This document shows positions 46,097 to 56,538 of a DNA stretch of 64,000 nucleotides, one piece after another. Below the pieces are notes generated by a model that was given only the letters and a program-made list of their open reading frames with translations, was not told the origin of the DNA and searched no databases. Made by a program: the position numbers and the translations under genes. The stretch covers positions 3,534,001 through 3,598,000 of the forward strand of contig NZ_CP070304.1 of NCBI RefSeq assembly GCF_016917355.1, in the 5' to 3' direction. Numbering within the stretch: position 1 is the first letter of the stretch; every line of letters begins with the position of its first letter. Source of the stretch: Glaciimonas sp. PAMC28666 (GTDB lineage Bacteria; Pseudomonadota; Gammaproteobacteria; Burkholderiales; Burkholderiaceae_D).

Positions 46097-48409
46097 ATGA
46101 CCCAAGACAAGACTTTGTCACCCGCCGAACAAACATTGCGCGAAGACGCGCTTGAATATCATCGCAGCCCTTCGCGCGGCAAGATCAAGGTGGTTCCAAC
46201 CAAACCATTATCGAACCAGCGCGATTTGTCACTGGCTTATTCGCCGGGCGTGGCCTATGCGTGCCTCGCCATTGAAGAGAATCCTGAACTGGCGGTTGAG
46301 TTTACTTCGCGCGCGAATCTCGTCGGCGTCATTACCAACGGGACGGCAGTGCTGGGTTTGGGCGATATTGGCCCGTTAGCAAGCAAGCCGGTAATGGAAG
46401 GTAAGGCGTGTTTGTTTCAAACCTTCGCTGGTATCGATGTATTTGACATTGAGTTGGCCGAACGCGATCCGGATAAGCTGGTCGAAATGATCGCCGCGCT
46501 GGAACCGACGCTGGGCGGTATCAATCTCGAAGATATCAAAGCGCCCGAATGTTTTTATATTGAAAAGAAACTGCGCGAACGGATGAACATTCCGGTGTTT
46601 CATGACGATCAGCATGGCACCGCGATTATTTCGGCGGCTGCGCTATTGAATGGCCTGGAACTGGTCAATAAGGCGATCGGCGAGATCAAACTGGTGGCGT
46701 CTGGCGCAGGTGCCGCTGCCATCGCCTGTCTGGACTTGATGGTCGAGCTTGGCGTCAAGCGCGAAAACATGTTTGTCTGCGATTCACGCGGCGTTATTCA
46801 TGCCGCGCGGGAAGATAAGCTTGATGAATCCAAGCAGCGCTATGTCAAGAAAACCGATGCGCGCACGTTAGCCGATGCAATCAAAGGGGCGGACGTGTTT
46901 CTGGGATGTTCCGCAGCGGGTGTCTTGACACCGGAGATGGTCAAAACGATGGGCACCCAGCCGATCATTTTGGCACTGGCCAATCCAGAGCCGGAAATTC
47001 GTCCGGAATTGGCTTTGGCGGCACGTCCTGATTGCATTATCGCGACTGGCCGTTCGGATTATCCGAATCAGGTGAACAACGTTTTATGCTTTCCATACAT
47101 TTTCCGTGGGGCACTGGATTGCGGCGCAACCCGGATTACCGAGGCGATGAAAATCGCTTGCGTGCGTGAAATTGCTGATCTGGCGAAAGCGGAGATTAGC
47201 GAAGAAGTCGCGAGTGCCTACGCCGGTCAGGAACTACGTTTTGGGCCTGAATACATCATTCCTAAACCATTCGATTCCCGTTTGATCCTCCGCATTGCAC
47301 CCGCTGTCGCGCGCGCTGCTGAAGAATCCGGTGTCGCCGCACGCCCAATCAAGGATATGGAAGCGTATCGTCAGTCATTGACGCGCTTTGTTACCCATAC
47401 CGGTATGTTCATGCGCCCGGTGTTTGAAGCTGCGCGGCTTGAACCGCAGCGTATCGTCTACGCTGAAGGTGAAGACGAGCGGGTCTTGCGTGCGGTACAG
47501 ATTGCGTTAGAAGAAAAGCTGGTACGACCTATTTTGATCGGGCGCCCAGCCGTGATTGAGGCGCGCATTGAGCGTGCCGGTTTACGCCTTAAAGTGGGTC
47601 GCGATTTCGAATTGGTGAATCCAGAAGACGATGTGCGCTTTCGTCAGTATTGGGAGGCATACCACGAGCTCAAGGCACGAGATGGCGTTACGCCAGAAAT
47701 GGCTAAGTCGATGCTGCGCCGCTCCAACACGATCATCGCGGCCATGATGGTGAAGTTGGGGGATGCTGATGGCATGCTGTGCGGACTGGTGGGACGTTTC
47801 GATGGTCATCTGGAACATATTGGCGACATCATCGGCTTGCGCGAAGGTGCGACCGGCTTCGCTACCTTGAATGGTTTAGTGCTGGATCACCACACGCTAT
47901 TTATCGCTGATACGTCGGTGAACGATGATCCAACTGCTGAACAATTGGCGGATATTGCCGCCATGGCCGTTGAAGAAGTACGTCGTTTTGGCGTGCCGCC
48001 CAAGGTGGCATTTTTGTCGCATTCGATGTTCGGCTCCAGCACCCGCCCATCCGCTCTAAAGATGCGTGCCGCACGGAATGTATTCGCCGAGCGCATGCCG
48101 GATGTGGAGTCTGACGGCGAGATGCATGGCGACGCTGCATTGAGTGCATCGATTCGGGCGCAGTATCTGCCAAAATCCACGCTGACCGGCAATGCCAATG
48201 TATTGATTATGCCGAATCTGGATTCTGCCAATATTCTTTTTAATGTATTGAAGATGACCGGCGGGCAGGGCGTCACGGTAGGTCCGGTATTATTGGGTGC
48301 AGCAGCGGCGGTGCATGTCCTGACACCTTCCGCAACAGTGCGTCGGGTGGTGAATATGACCGCGTTGGTAGTAGCGAACGCTATTTCTAAAAAGCAGGAA
48401 GCTAAGTAA
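46097..48409 (+). CDS. maeB: NADP-dependent malic enzyme with phosphotransacetylase-like C-terminus
   Basis: Decarboxylates malate to pyruvate with NADPH formation; 770 residues. The ATG at 46097 follows GGAGA; a TTG further out is rejected. The malic domain (about 20-430) has the [13 protein letters not shown] and [16 protein letters not shown] motifs and the nucleotide fold [18 protein letters not shown]. The C-terminal 330 residues are a phosphate acetyltransferase-like domain ([40 protein letters not shown]) that is usually regulatory (acetyl-CoA sensing) rather than catalytic. It lies downstream of the betaine cluster but behind its own terminator-separated promoter, so membership of the pathway is not implied. 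Confidence 0.95.
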   Translation: MTQDKTLSPAEQTLREDALEYHRSPSRGKIKVVPTKPLSNQRDLSLAYSPGVAYACLAIEENPELAVEFTSRANLVGVITNGTAVLGLGDIGPLASKPVMEGKACLFQTFAGIDVFDIELAERDPDKLVEMIAALEPTLGGINLEDIKAPECFYIEKKLRERMNIPVFHDDQHGTAIISAAALLNGLELVNKAIGEIKLVASGAGAAAIACLDLMVELGVKRENMFVCDSRGVIHAAREDKLDESKQRYVKKTDARTLADAIKGADVFLGCSAAGVLTPEMVKTMGTQPIILALANPEPEIRPELALAARPDCIIATGRSDYPNQVNNVLCFPYIFRGALDCGATRITEAMKIACVREIADLAKAEISEEVASAYAGQELRFGPEYIIPKPFDSRLILRIAPAVARAAEESGVAARPIKDMEAYRQSLTRFVTHTGMFMRPVFEAARLEPQRIVYAEGEDERVLRAVQIALEEKLVRPILIGRPAVIEARIERAGLRLKVGRDFELVNPEDDVRFRQYWEAYHELKARDGVTPEMAKSMLRRSNTIIAAMMVKLGDADGMLCGLVGRFDGHLEHIGDIIGLREGATGFATLNGLVLDHHTLFIADTSVNDDPTAEQLADIAAMAVEEVRRFGVPPKVAFLSHSMFGSSTRPSALKMRAARNVFAERMPDVESDGEMHGDAALSASIRAQYLPKSTLTGNANVLIMPNLDSANILFNVLKMTGGQGVTVGPVLLGAAAAVHVLTPSATVRRVVNMTALVVANAISKKQEAK

Positions 48410-48452
48410 GCACTGCCGGCAAAAAGTCTGAAATCTCTCTGAAATCTCAAAC

Positions 48453-48487
48453 GCCCTTCCCGACAAATACTCGGTGAGGGCATTTTT
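48453..48487. terminator. Terminator between convergent maeB and araC-like genes
   Basis: Arms GCCCT-tc-CCGA (48453-48463) and TCGG-tg-AGGGC (48471-48481), followed by a T-run on the plus strand. It ends maeB transcription. Confidence 0.75.
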
Positions 48488-48509
48488 ATTGGTTCATCGG
48501 GATGCGGGC

Positions 48510-49559
48510 TTATCGGCTCGATAGCGTCCGGCGATGTTCGCCGGGACGGTTACCGGTCCACTTCTTGAAGGCACGGTGGAAGGCGCTTGGATCGGCGAAG
48601 CCAAGCGCCAGCGCAATTTCTTCGATGCTTGTGCTGGAGCCGCTCAGATGATTGATGGCCAAATCGCGACGCAGATTATCTTTAATCGACTGATAAGATT
48701 GGCCTTCCTGTCTGAGTCTGCGGCGCAGGGTAGACGAGGTGGTGTGGAAATGAAGTGACAACGCTTCAAAGTTCGGCCATTCCATTAATGCTGTGTCTTG
48801 AAGGTGTCGACGAATTTTTGCGGTCAGACTATCGTGATCACTATATTTGACCAGCAAGTTCGCAGGGGCTTCGTTCAAGAAGGCGGTGAGGCTGCGCTGG
48901 TTTTGAACAATGGGCAGCGCCAGATAGCTGGCATTGAAGGTGATTCGGGTGTGGGCCTGGCCAAATCGGGCGTCGTCACAAAATCGGACTTTATAGTCCG
49001 CGCTGCACAGCGGCTCCTCACAGCGAAAATCAGCACGCAGTAATCGTATTCGTTGCCCAATAAGCCAACTACCCAAGCCGTGAATAATAATGAAAAAAGT
49101 GGCGTAGGTGAACATCCGATGACGACGTGCTGATGGACCGGATTCAAACAGCGTCAATTCGGCAACTTGCTCCTTGGTATCGGTGTCCTCCGCACTCCCG
49201 GTAGTAGTGAGCGTTCCGTGCATATCATCGAGTACACATCGCAAAAAAGCCAGGCCATTCTCTAGCGCCTGACCCAGGCTGTCGCTTTGCAGCACGCTGC
49301 GACATAACAACGAAAAACTGCCGACTTTCATGGCGTGACTATCCAACCCAAAAAACTCGTCGTCAATTCGTTGAGCAATCGCGTACCAGAGTCGGCCATA
49401 GCTGATGGCGGTGACGCGTGCGCGTGGTGTGTGTAGCAAGGCGGGTGAAATTCCCGCTTTTGCTAATAATGTTTCGGTTTCAATGTTCTGCGCCACCAAG
49501 GCTGACAAAGCTTCATGAACGAGGTCAATTCCGATGGTGCCTTTTTGCCAGTCTGTCAT
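48510..49559 (-). CDS. AraC-family regulator with arabinose-binding-type N-terminus (OruR/VirS-like)
   Basis: Transcription regulator of 349 residues. The N-terminal ligand domain (about 10-210) follows the AraC_E-type pattern of OruR-like proteins (LSALVAQNIETETLLAKAG; LLCRSVLQSDSLGQALENGL). The C-terminal AraC domain has HFHTTSSTLRRRLRQEGQSYQ and IEEIALALGFADPSAFHRAFKKWTG. The ATG at 49559 is preferred over a TTG at 49601, though neither has a clear ribosome site. It is divergent from an acyl-CoA synthetase gene, which it likely controls together with the following dehydrogenase gene. Confidence 0.87.
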   Translation of the reverse strand: MTDWQKGTIGIDLVHEALSALVAQNIETETLLAKAGISPALLHTPRARVTAISYGRLWYAIAQRIDDEFFGLDSHAMKVGSFSLLCRSVLQSDSLGQALENGLAFLRCVLDDMHGTLTTTGSAEDTDTKEQVAELTLFESGPSARRHRMFTYATFFIIIHGLGSWLIGQRIRLLRADFRCEEPLCSADYKVRFCDDARFGQAHTRITFNASYLALPIVQNQRSLTAFLNEAPANLLVKYSDHDSLTAKIRRHLQDTALMEWPNFEALSLHFHTTSSTLRRRLRQEGQSYQSIKDNLRRDLAINHLSGSSTSIEEIALALGFADPSAFHRAFKKWTGNRPGEHRRTLSSR

Positions 49560-50009
49560 ACGTATAAGGGATGGTATTGATCGGTAAACTGTCTCGGACA
49601 AAGCGATTACGCTTTATTGTGCAGGCAAATGCTGAACGGAAATGCCCCCTATTCTGCGCGATTTTGGTCTGATCCTCCACTAAATAGAGTCGGTTTCGAT
49701 CCTTCAACTGAAGCGGGAGTACGCGTTTGTTGCAAATTCAGTCGCATCGATTGGAAGGATATAACATGGCTGATGTGTAACGAATAACCTAGACTACCAT
49801 GAGGTGCGGACGGGAATGGTTTCGTCGATACATATTAGTCAAGACTTTAGTCAAGACGATTAGTCAATATGATTAGTCAATATGATTAGTTAAGATGATT
49901 AGTTAATATGATTAGTCAATACGATTGGTCAATACGATTACCATCGCCAAAAACGCCAAAATGCCGAGAGCGGCTTGTATGCGCCATTGTGAATCAAAGG
50001 AGAACAAAC
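49560..50009. promoter_or_regulatory. Divergent regulatory region with a 13-bp tandem array
   Basis: 450 bp between the AraC-type regulator gene and the acyl-CoA synthetase gene. The right part holds eight units of a 13-bp repeat (49834-49936) that ends 73 bp before the synthetase start. The frame running through the array into the synthetase is not taken as coding because AAAGGAGA precedes the ATG at 50010. Confidence 0.55.
49834..49936. repeat. Eight 12-13-bp tandem repeats, consensus ATTAGTCAATATG
   Basis: Units differ by one to three bases, such as ATTAGTCAATATG, ATTAGTTAAGATG and ATTGGTCAATACG. The 13-bp period and AT-rich content could place regulator sites on changing helix faces, or the array may be neutral. 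Confidence 0.92.
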
Positions 50010-51746
50010 ATGTCAGCTGAGTTGATCGCGGGCCAGATCCCGACACCACAATTCGAATCAAATCCAGGGCAGAAAAATACCCTCATTGATCTGCAAATTC
50101 CCGACTACGCGCACTATTATGCCGACTTTGACGTCGCAAATATTGCAGACATGCTAAGTGGTGACCTTGAGACCGGGATTAACGCTTGCGTCGAATGTTG
50201 TGATCGTCATGCCATATTGAACCCGGACCGCATCGCATTATTTCATGAGAGTAAGGATGGAATCGGCACGCGTTATACCTTTGCTGAACTTAAGAATCTC
50301 TCCGCGAAGTTTGCCAATTACCTGACACAGCAAGGAATTCAGCCCGGCGACCGCGTAGCCGGATTGTTACCTCGCACACCAGAACTTCTCATCACCATAT
50401 TGGGTACATGGCGCGCGGGCGCCGTTTATCAGCCTTTATTTACCGCATTCGGATCAAAGTCGATTGAACACCGCGTGAACACTAGCGAAGCCCGGCTCAT
50501 TGTCACCGATTCCGTCAATCGTCCGAAGCTTGACGACATTGCCAATTGTCCGCCAGTGATGACTTTCAGTGATGAAAAAGGCAGCGGGATTGACGCGGGT
50601 GACGATAATTTCTGGGAAGCGTTAGACCGGCAATCTATCGAATTTTCCCCCGTCATGCGTTCTGGCAATGATGCTTTCATGATGATGTTTACCTCGGGCA
50701 CGACCGGACCGGCAAAAGGCGTCGTGGTGCCGCTGCGGGCGATGCTTTCATTCTATGTCTATACTCGTTACGCGGTTGACCTGCGCCCGGAGGATGCATT
50801 TTGGAACATCGCCGATCCCGGTTGGGCCTATGGCTTGTATTACTGCGTGACAGGGCCGTTATTGATGGGCCATGCAATTACGCTGTATGACGGGCCTTTT
50901 ACTGTAGAGAGTTGTTACCGTGTAATTCAGAAATATGGGATTACCAATCTAACCGGCGCGCCGACAGCCTATCGCATGCTGATTGCTACTGGCGAGGCTG
51001 CGGCGGCATCTGCCAAAGGCCAGCTGCGGGTGGTCAGCAGCGCCGGTGAGCCGTTGAACCCCGAAGTGATCCGCTGGTTCCGGGAGCACCTGGATGTTCC
51101 GATCTACGATCATTACGGCCAAACTGAAACCGGTATGGTGCTGTGTAATCATCACGCTTTGTCGCATATCTTTCATCCCGGCTCTGCGGGCGCGGCGATG
51201 CCCGGCTATCGGCTGGCAGTGCTGGACGATGACGGCATGGAACTGCCGGTTGGCGAGCCTGGCGTACTGGCGGTTGATCGCGGACGCTCGCCTTTATTCT
51301 GGTTTGAGGGATATTGGCAGCAGAAAACTACGGCCTGGAGCGGGGATTATTACTGCACTGGAGATACAGTTCAAAACAACGCTGACGGAAGCATCAGTTT
51401 CGTTGGGCGGGACGACGATATCATCACCTCGGCGGGTTATCGTATCGGCCCCTTTGATGTTGAGAGCGCCTTGCTTGAACATGCTGCCGTGATGGAAGCG
51501 GCGGTCGTCGGAAAGCCGGACCCTGAGCGAACCGAGTTGGTCAAAGCTTTTGTGGTGCTGCGCTCCGGGTATGATGCCTCGGAAGCGCTGGCGGCTGAAC
51601 TGCAGCAGTATGTTAAAACCCGTCTGGCCGCCCATTCTTATCCACGTGAAATTACTTTTCTGGACGCGCTTCCAAAGACCCCGAGTGGAAAGTTGCAGAG
51701 ATTTATTCTGCGTAATCAAGAAATTGAAAAAGCCAGGAAAGAGTAA
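50010..51746 (+). CDS. AMP-forming acyl-CoA synthetase
   Basis: Acyl-adenylate-forming ligase of 578 residues making an acyl-CoA from a carboxylic acid, ATP and CoA. The start has AAAGGAGA upstream. The P-loop is MMFTSGTTGPAKG; further motifs are YDHYGQTETGM, the CTGDT hinge strand, FVGRDDDIITSAGYRIGPFDVES, and the C-terminal catalytic lysine in LPKTPSGKLQR. The acid substrate is not evident; the sequence style is that of acetyl/medium-chain ligases with short or branched acids. The downstream 3-hydroxyacyl-CoA-dehydrogenase-like gene and divergent AraC regulator suggest a small catabolic module. Confidence 0.9.
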   Translation: MSAELIAGQIPTPQFESNPGQKNTLIDLQIPDYAHYYADFDVANIADMLSGDLETGINACVECCDRHAILNPDRIALFHESKDGIGTRYTFAELKNLSAKFANYLTQQGIQPGDRVAGLLPRTPELLITILGTWRAGAVYQPLFTAFGSKSIEHRVNTSEARLIVTDSVNRPKLDDIANCPPVMTFSDEKGSGIDAGDDNFWEALDRQSIEFSPVMRSGNDAFMMMFTSGTTGPAKGVVVPLRAMLSFYVYTRYAVDLRPEDAFWNIADPGWAYGLYYCVTGPLLMGHAITLYDGPFTVESCYRVIQKYGITNLTGAPTAYRMLIATGEAAAASAKGQLRVVSSAGEPLNPEVIRWFREHLDVPIYDHYGQTETGMVLCNHHALSHIFHPGSAGAAMPGYRLAVLDDDGMELPVGEPGVLAVDRGRSPLFWFEGYWQQKTTAWSGDYYCTGDTVQNNADGSISFVGRDDDIITSAGYRIGPFDVESALLEHAAVMEAAVVGKPDPERTELVKAFVVLRSGYDASEALAAELQQYVKTRLAAHSYPREITFLDALPKTPSGKLQRFILRNQEIEKARKE

Positions 51747-51835
51747 AGCTCAGTCTGGTCAAGTTGACTAAGCCAGACTAATGCTGTTTCACCAGCCCTG
51801 TTCGGCGTTAATCAAGATTTTATAAAGAGCCTGAA

Positions 51836-52603
51836 ATGCAAATTAAAGATAAATGTTTCCTCATTAGCGGCGGTGGTTCCGGCCTTGGCGCAGCGACTGC
51901 ACGCATGATCATTAAAGAGGGTGGCCAGGTGGTTTTAGCTGATCTGAATCAGGAGGCAGGGACCGCGCTGGCTACCGAACTCGGCCCGCGGGCGCATTTT
52001 GTCGTTACCGACGTCTGCAGTGAAGCGAGTGCCGAAGCTGCAGTGAATGCGGCGACCGCTGTTTTTGGTGGTTTGCACGGTTTGATCAATTGTGCCGGCG
52101 TCGCTCCCGCCAAAAAGGTGATTGGTAAAGAAGGTCCGCACGGTCTTGACGATTTCGTTCGGGTGATTCAAATTAACTTGATAGGCACATTTAATATGTT
52201 GCGCCTTGCCGCGCAGGCAATTAGCAAATCTGAACCGAACGCGGATGGTGAACGTGGCGTAATAATCAACACCGCCTCAGTCGCAGCCTTCGACGGTCAG
52301 ATCGGACAAGCGGCCTACTCTTCGTCCAAGGGCGGCGTCGTTGCAATGACGTTGCCGGTCGCTCGTGAACTGGCACGCTTCGGTATCCGCGTGATGACAA
52401 TTGCGCCTGGTCTTATGGAAACCCCGATGTTGTTATGCATGCCTGACGCAGTACAAGATGCGCTGAACCAGTCTGTCCCGTTTCCGGCACGCATGGGGAG
52501 GCCGACGGAATTCGCCGGTCTGGTAAAAACAATCATCGAAAACGCTTATCTAAATGGCGAAGTCATTCGTCTGGATGGTGCTATTCGAATGAATGCAAAG
52601 TGA
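51836..52603 (+). CDS. Short-chain dehydrogenase, 3-hydroxyacyl-CoA dehydrogenase type 2-like
   Basis: NAD-dependent SDR enzyme of 255 residues resembling HSD17B10/2-methyl-3-hydroxybutyryl-CoA dehydrogenase. The cofactor motif is [12 protein letters not shown] at 11-22, followed by D36 in the VLADL strand end, which favours NAD. The NCAG motif is at 85-88; N114, S148, Y161 and K165 form the catalytic tetrad. The insert [16 protein letters not shown] is typical of this subgroup. It lies 89 bp after the acyl-CoA synthetase gene, on the same strand, and so is likely cotranscribed. Confidence 0.9.
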   Translation: MQIKDKCFLISGGGSGLGAATARMIIKEGGQVVLADLNQEAGTALATELGPRAHFVVTDVCSEASAEAAVNAATAVFGGLHGLINCAGVAPAKKVIGKEGPHGLDDFVRVIQINLIGTFNMLRLAAQAISKSEPNADGERGVIINTASVAAFDGQIGQAAYSSSKGGVVAMTLPVARELARFGIRVMTIAPGLMETPMLLCMPDAVQDALNQSVPFPARMGRPTEFAGLVKTIIENAYLNGEVIRLDGAIRMNAK

Positions 52604-52649
52604 TGAGCGCGTTGATCCGGCGTTAATCCGGCGATAAACCTGAAGGGAT

Positions 52650-52685
52650 GGTGCTGTGCTTGGTGCTGTCCTTGGTGCTATTTCA
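52650..52685. repeat. Three degenerate 12-bp tandem repeats
   Basis: Units GGTGCTGTGCTT, GGTGCTGTCCTT and GGTGCTATTTCA lie in the gap between the convergent dehydrogenase and MscS genes. Confidence 0.65.
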
Positions 52686-52795
52686 TTAAGCGATGGATTG
52701 CAGCGGCGATTGCGTCGACATGCGGTTCAAAGCCCCGGGGCACGTTGCGTCTTCCCGGGATCGACGTAATATTGCCAACCTCAGCATCAAAAAAA

Positions 52796-53962
52796 CTATG
52801 TCGACGACGCGTGATCCGATGGTGTGCGGTTTTGCTGCACCGGTCCATCAATGATCGTATTCAAAGCATCAGCGTTGTTCAATCCGGCAGATTGAACGTC
52901 AACTGGGTCAAGCGCGGTGCGGAGGCGTGGCAACGCTTGTGGATAGTGCGTGGCAATGAAGGTAATCATTTCCTCACGGATTTTGCAGCGTAAATCAAAC
53001 GCGGTGCCGGAATCCTGAGCGCTGGTGAGCAATCGAATTTGCATCGCGCGTTCGCTGACGTCGGTGACATGTAGCACGCAGACCCGGCTATCCCACAGCG
53101 GAGAGGATTTACAGATACGCTCAAATTCGACGCGTAATGCCGGTACCGGAACGACAAAATCCAGCCACAAAAATACGGTACCAAGGATAGTGGAAGAGTT
53201 GTGGGTCCAGTTTTCGAAGGGATTTTCGATGAACCATTGCAGCGGCACGATCATCCGACGTTCATCCCAAATGCGGATCACTACGAACGTGCCGGTAATT
53301 TCCTCCACGCGCCCCCATTCGCCTTTAACGATTAGAACATCGTCGATTCGGATGGGCTGGGAAAACGCGATTTGAAGCCCTGCTATAAAGTTTCCCAGCA
53401 CTGGACGCGCGGCCATACCTGCCACTAATCCGGCCACTCCCGCAGAGGCTAATAAACTGGCGCCAAACTGTTTGGCGCCGGGCAAAGTCAGCAACACAAA
53501 ACCGAGACCGAGCAGCCCGACGATAAAATGTGCGCTGCGAGCGAGTACCCGGGTTTGCGTCAGTATCCGACGGGCCTTGAGATTATCGATAGCATCGGCG
53601 GGATTGCGATTGACCACCGTGACGGTGACGGACTTGATACATTGCATCGCGAGCCAGGTCAGTGCGAGGATGAGGCCGATTGAAGTGAGGTAGGAAAGCG
53701 GCAGTAGCCATGGCGTATCTTCGGAAGCGCCGGTTAACACCACACGGACCGCGAACAACAACATGCAAACCTGGCTTGCGCGAAATGCGATGATCGTGGC
53801 ATTGGTGGTAAAGGGGCGATTGCGTGCTATACGCCGCAATAAAAAAATACCAGCACGATGCAGGATAAGGGCCAGCAGACAGGCTAACAAGGCGGTGACC
53901 AGAACGATCAGACCTGAACGTAACGGGCCCTCATGTAGCTCGGATAAAAAGTTGAAATCCAT
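52796..53962 (-). CDS. MscS-family mechanosensitive channel
   Basis: Inner-membrane channel of 388 residues that opens under membrane tension to release solutes. Helices lie near 17-40, 55-75, 85-110 and 150-175. The pore-lining helix and following beta domain read GASLLASAGVAGLVAGMAARPVLGNFIAGLQIAFSQ (glycine/alanine-rich as in MscS TM3), then IRIDDVLIVKGEWGRVEEI and the vestibule domain. The start codon has GGAGG upstream at slightly long spacing. Osmotic release of betaine-type solutes would fit the neighbourhood, but this is not shown. Confidence 0.92.
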   Translation of the reverse strand: MDFNFLSELHEGPLRSGLIVLVTALLACLLALILHRAGIFLLRRIARNRPFTTNATIIAFRASQVCMLLFAVRVVLTGASEDTPWLLPLSYLTSIGLILALTWLAMQCIKSVTVTVVNRNPADAIDNLKARRILTQTRVLARSAHFIVGLLGLGFVLLTLPGAKQFGASLLASAGVAGLVAGMAARPVLGNFIAGLQIAFSQPIRIDDVLIVKGEWGRVEEITGTFVVIRIWDERRMIVPLQWFIENPFENWTHNSSTILGTVFLWLDFVVPVPALRVEFERICKSSPLWDSRVCVLHVTDVSERAMQIRLLTSAQDSGTAFDLRCKIREEMITFIATHYPQALPRLRTALDPVDVQSAGLNNADALNTIIDGPVQQNRTPSDHASST

Positions 53963-54128
53963 AGGCAGTATTTCCTCCGTACATCAAGCATACAGGATTG
54001 ACCAAGGGGACGTGGTTATCGGTTATATGGACATGAACCGTTGGTATGGCGAGAGCGACATCAGTTTATCCCCCTGAATAAGTTGATCTGTACCGCGCCA
54101 TTTCCTGCACAAGGAAAAAATAATGTAA

Positions 54129-54154
54129 AAAAGCCGACTCGGAAGTCGGCTTTT
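54129..54154. terminator. Bidirectional hairpin terminator
   Basis: A perfect 11-bp stem, AAAAGCCGACT and AGTCGGCTTTT, with a CGGA loop. It lies 140 bp downstream of sodB on the minus strand. Confidence 0.9.
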
Positions 54155-54200
54155 ATTGGATCAACGAGGTGCGTTTAATTCGTTAATTCAGGTGGTCTAC

Positions 54201-54260
54201 TTAGCTACCTATTTAGCTACCTACTAAGCTACCAACGCAGCCACCTAAATTAGCTACCCG
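54201..54260. repeat. Five degenerate 12-bp tandem repeats downstream of sodB
   Basis: Units TTAGCTACCTAT, TTAGCTACCTAC, TAAGCTACCAAC, GCAGCCACCTAA and ATTAGCTACCCG. Non-coding, just past the sodB stop. Confidence 0.85.
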
Positions 54261-54293
54261 ACCTGGTTCATCAATTTTTACTTAACAATTAAA

Positions 54294-54872
54294 TTAAGCA
54301 AAGTTTGCTGCGGCAAAATCCCAGTTGGCCAATGCCCAGAATGCTTCCAGATATTTAGGACGGGCATTGCGATAGTCAATGTAATACGCATGTTCCCACA
54401 CGTCCACGGTCAGCAGTGGTTTTGCATCGGTTGTCAGTGGTGTTGCTGCGTTAGAAGTCGAAACCAGATCAAGCGAGCCGTCCGTCTTTTTCACCAGCCA
54501 TGCCCAACCTGAGCCAAATGTGCCAACGGCGCATTTAGTCAGTTCTGTTTTGAAGTTGTCGAACGAACCCCATTTAGCGTTGATGGCATCGGCCAAAGCG
54601 CCAGTAGGTGCGCCGCCGCCATCTGGTGACAAGCTGTTCCAGTAGAAAGTGTGGTTCCAGACTTGCGCTGCGTTGTTGAAGACGCCGCCTGAAGATTTTT
54701 TGATTATATCTTCAAGTGACGCGTTTTCGAATTCTGTGCCCGGAACCAGATTGTTCAGATTGGTCACATAGGTCTGGTGATGCTTGCCGTAGTGAAATTC
54801 CAGGGTTTCTTTGGAAATGTGGGGGGCCAATGCATCGAGTTCATACGGGAGGGGAGGGAGTGTGTATGCCAT
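54294..54872 (-). CDS. sodB: Iron superoxide dismutase
   Basis: Cytosolic superoxide dismutase of 192 residues, the usual length. Metal ligands are H27, H74, D157 and H161 ([11 protein letters not shown]). The active-site sequence [11 protein letters not shown] with Q70 is the iron-type signature. No signal peptide. The gene stands alone, 317 bp downstream of xseA on the same strand, and is followed by a terminator. Confidence 0.96.
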   Translation of the reverse strand: MAYTLPPLPYELDALAPHISKETLEFHYGKHHQTYVTNLNNLVPGTEFENASLEDIIKKSSGGVFNNAAQVWNHTFYWNSLSPDGGGAPTGALADAINAKWGSFDNFKTELTKCAVGTFGSGWAWLVKKTDGSLDLVSTSNAATPLTTDAKPLLTVDVWEHAYYIDYRNARPKYLEAFWALANWDFAAANFA

Positions 54873-55188
54873 GGTGTGTCCTTTCTAAGTTTTATGGGGC
54901 TACTAAGACCCTGTTACGGCCTGTTTTATCCTGTACCTCGCACAGGATAAATTTAAATTCGCTTTTAAACCGACTACATAGAACAATCCAGGTGCCGAGA
55001 TGCTTTCCGACTTTTTGTAAAGTGCGGTTTTTTGTTGCGGCATCATCTTGTTCACCCTGATCGCTTTTGGAGGGCCTCTGCGCTATCTATCGACAGGAAT
55101 TTCACAGGTTCAAGGGCGTTATTGTAAAGCGCTTATCTAATCCATGCAGCAATCGGACGAATTCAATTGTCGTCTGTGTATGGCAATG
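54873..55188. other. Upstream region of sodB
   Basis: About 315 bp with the sodB promoter and the end of xseA. TATCCTGT-like sequence recurs inverted near 54926-54950 (ATCCTGTAC and GCACAGGAT), a possible operator. No gene is supported. Confidence 0.4.
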
Positions 55189-56538
55189 CTAATCGAACGT
55201 TGGCTGGACACTATCGATACCGACTTTCGCACTGCCTTCCGCCAACTGTATTGTGACGATTTGGCGTGGCAGGAGTTCCTTTGGCGTGCGTAAAACAGCG
55301 CCTTTGGCGTTGGTCACAATGGCGTAGCCGCGTTCTAATGTTCGTTGTGGATTTAGCAATTCAAGCTGGGAATTTAGCGCGGACAGTGCGACCCGACCTT
55401 GTTTGTTCTGGTTCAAAAGTGCGCTGCCAAGGCGGCGACTCTGATCTAGAAGCACGGTCTTTGAGCGCCGTGTGTCCGGCAATTGCGTCGACAAGCGGGT
55501 GCGCAAATGCAATAGGGTGTAACGCGATTGTCTTAGGGGAATAGTGGTTGCATGCATCAAGCGGGTTTGCAAGCTCTGCAGTTTCAGGCGTTCGTGATTG
55601 ATTGTGGTCGCGGGACTGACGAGGCGACGCGTCAACCAATCGAGCGTCTGGCCGGTTTCACCCAGTTGGCGCCGGACTGCACGTGTCATATCAGCGGCAT
55701 GGCTGGCCAGGAATGAGAGCCAGTCGTTACGTGGAATGGCGGCCATTTCGGCGGCGGCGGTTGGGGTTGGGGCACGCAGGTCGGCGGTAAAATCCGCAAT
55801 CGTGACATCCGTTTCGTGACCAACGCCGGAAATCACCGGCATCGCGGCCGCGGCAATTGCCCGGGCGACACCTTCGTCATTAAATGACCATAAATCTTCG
55901 ATGCTACCCCCACCGCGACAGACCAGCAGGACATCGCACTCATTACGCGCTGATGCTGTATGAATGGCGCGAGCGATTTTTTCTGCAGCGCCTTCGCCTT
56001 GCACTGGGGTCGGGTATATTACGACGCGCACATGCGGTGCCCGGCGCGCCAGAGTGGTGAGAATGTCGCGGAGTGCCGCGGCTTGCAAACTGGTGACTAC
56101 GCCGATGCATCTGACGAACTGGGGAATAGGGCGCTTGCTTTCAGGGTTGAATAAACCTTCTGCGTTGAGTTTCTCTTTCAGGCGCAAAAATGCTTCGTAT
56201 AAGTTGCCCGCGCCAGCACGCCGGATCGCTTCAACATTTAACTGGTAGTCACCACGCGGCGCGTAGAGCGTTACCAATGCGCGGACTTCAACCTTGTCTC
56301 CCTCGCGCGGGATAAATCCTGCATGCTGGGCCCGTCCCTTGAACATCACTGAGCGCACTTGCGCGCCATCGTCTTTAAGTGTGAAATACCAATGACCGGA
56401 CGCTGCCTTGGTAAAGTTCGATATCTCGCCGGAAACCCATGTGAGAGGGAAGCTGCGTTCCAGCATGCGCGCCACGGCCTGATTCAGCGCGGTGACGGAT
56501 AGTACGGGTGCGGTGCCGACGGGTGGGGCGAAAAGCAT
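55189..56538 (-). CDS. xseA: Exodeoxyribonuclease VII large subunit
   Basis: Large subunit of the single-strand-specific exonuclease VII, 449 residues, with the small subunit XseB encoded elsewhere. The N-terminal OB-fold ([46 protein letters not shown]) is followed by the catalytic domain ([52 protein letters not shown]) and a long helical C-terminal region that binds XseB. The ending LERGYAIV...G is typical. The region directly upstream begins the DnaA-box-rich intergenic zone. Confidence 0.95.
   Translation of the reverse strand: MLFAPPVGTAPVLSVTALNQAVARMLERSFPLTWVSGEISNFTKAASGHWYFTLKDDGAQVRSVMFKGRAQHAGFIPREGDKVEVRALVTLYAPRGDYQLNVEAIRRAGAGNLYEAFLRLKEKLNAEGLFNPESKRPIPQFVRCIGVVTSLQAAALRDILTTLARRAPHVRVVIYPTPVQGEGAAEKIARAIHTASARNECDVLLVCRGGGSIEDLWSFNDEGVARAIAAAAMPVISGVGHETDVTIADFTADLRAPTPTAAAEMAAIPRNDWLSFLASHAADMTRAVRRQLGETGQTLDWLTRRLVSPATTINHERLKLQSLQTRLMHATTIPLRQSRYTLLHLRTRLSTQLPDTRRSKTVLLDQSRRLGSALLNQNKQGRVALSALNSQLELLNPQRTLERGYAIVTNAKGAVLRTPKELLPRQIVTIQLAEGSAKVGIDSVQPTFD

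Larger units (their letters stand above)
53963..54293. other. Intergenic region between mscS-like and sodB genes
   Basis: It contains the mscS upstream region, a strong hairpin terminator (54129-54154) and a 12-bp tandem array (54201-54260). No gene is seen. Confidence 0.65.

Noticed and set aside
37898-49936. CRISPR array
   Set aside because: The repeats at 37898 and 49834 are head-to-tail without spacers of constant length, and no cas gene is present.
49908-50009. N-terminal extension of the acyl-CoA synthetase
   Set aside because: It begins in the tandem array, while a strong ribosome site precedes the ATG at 50010.
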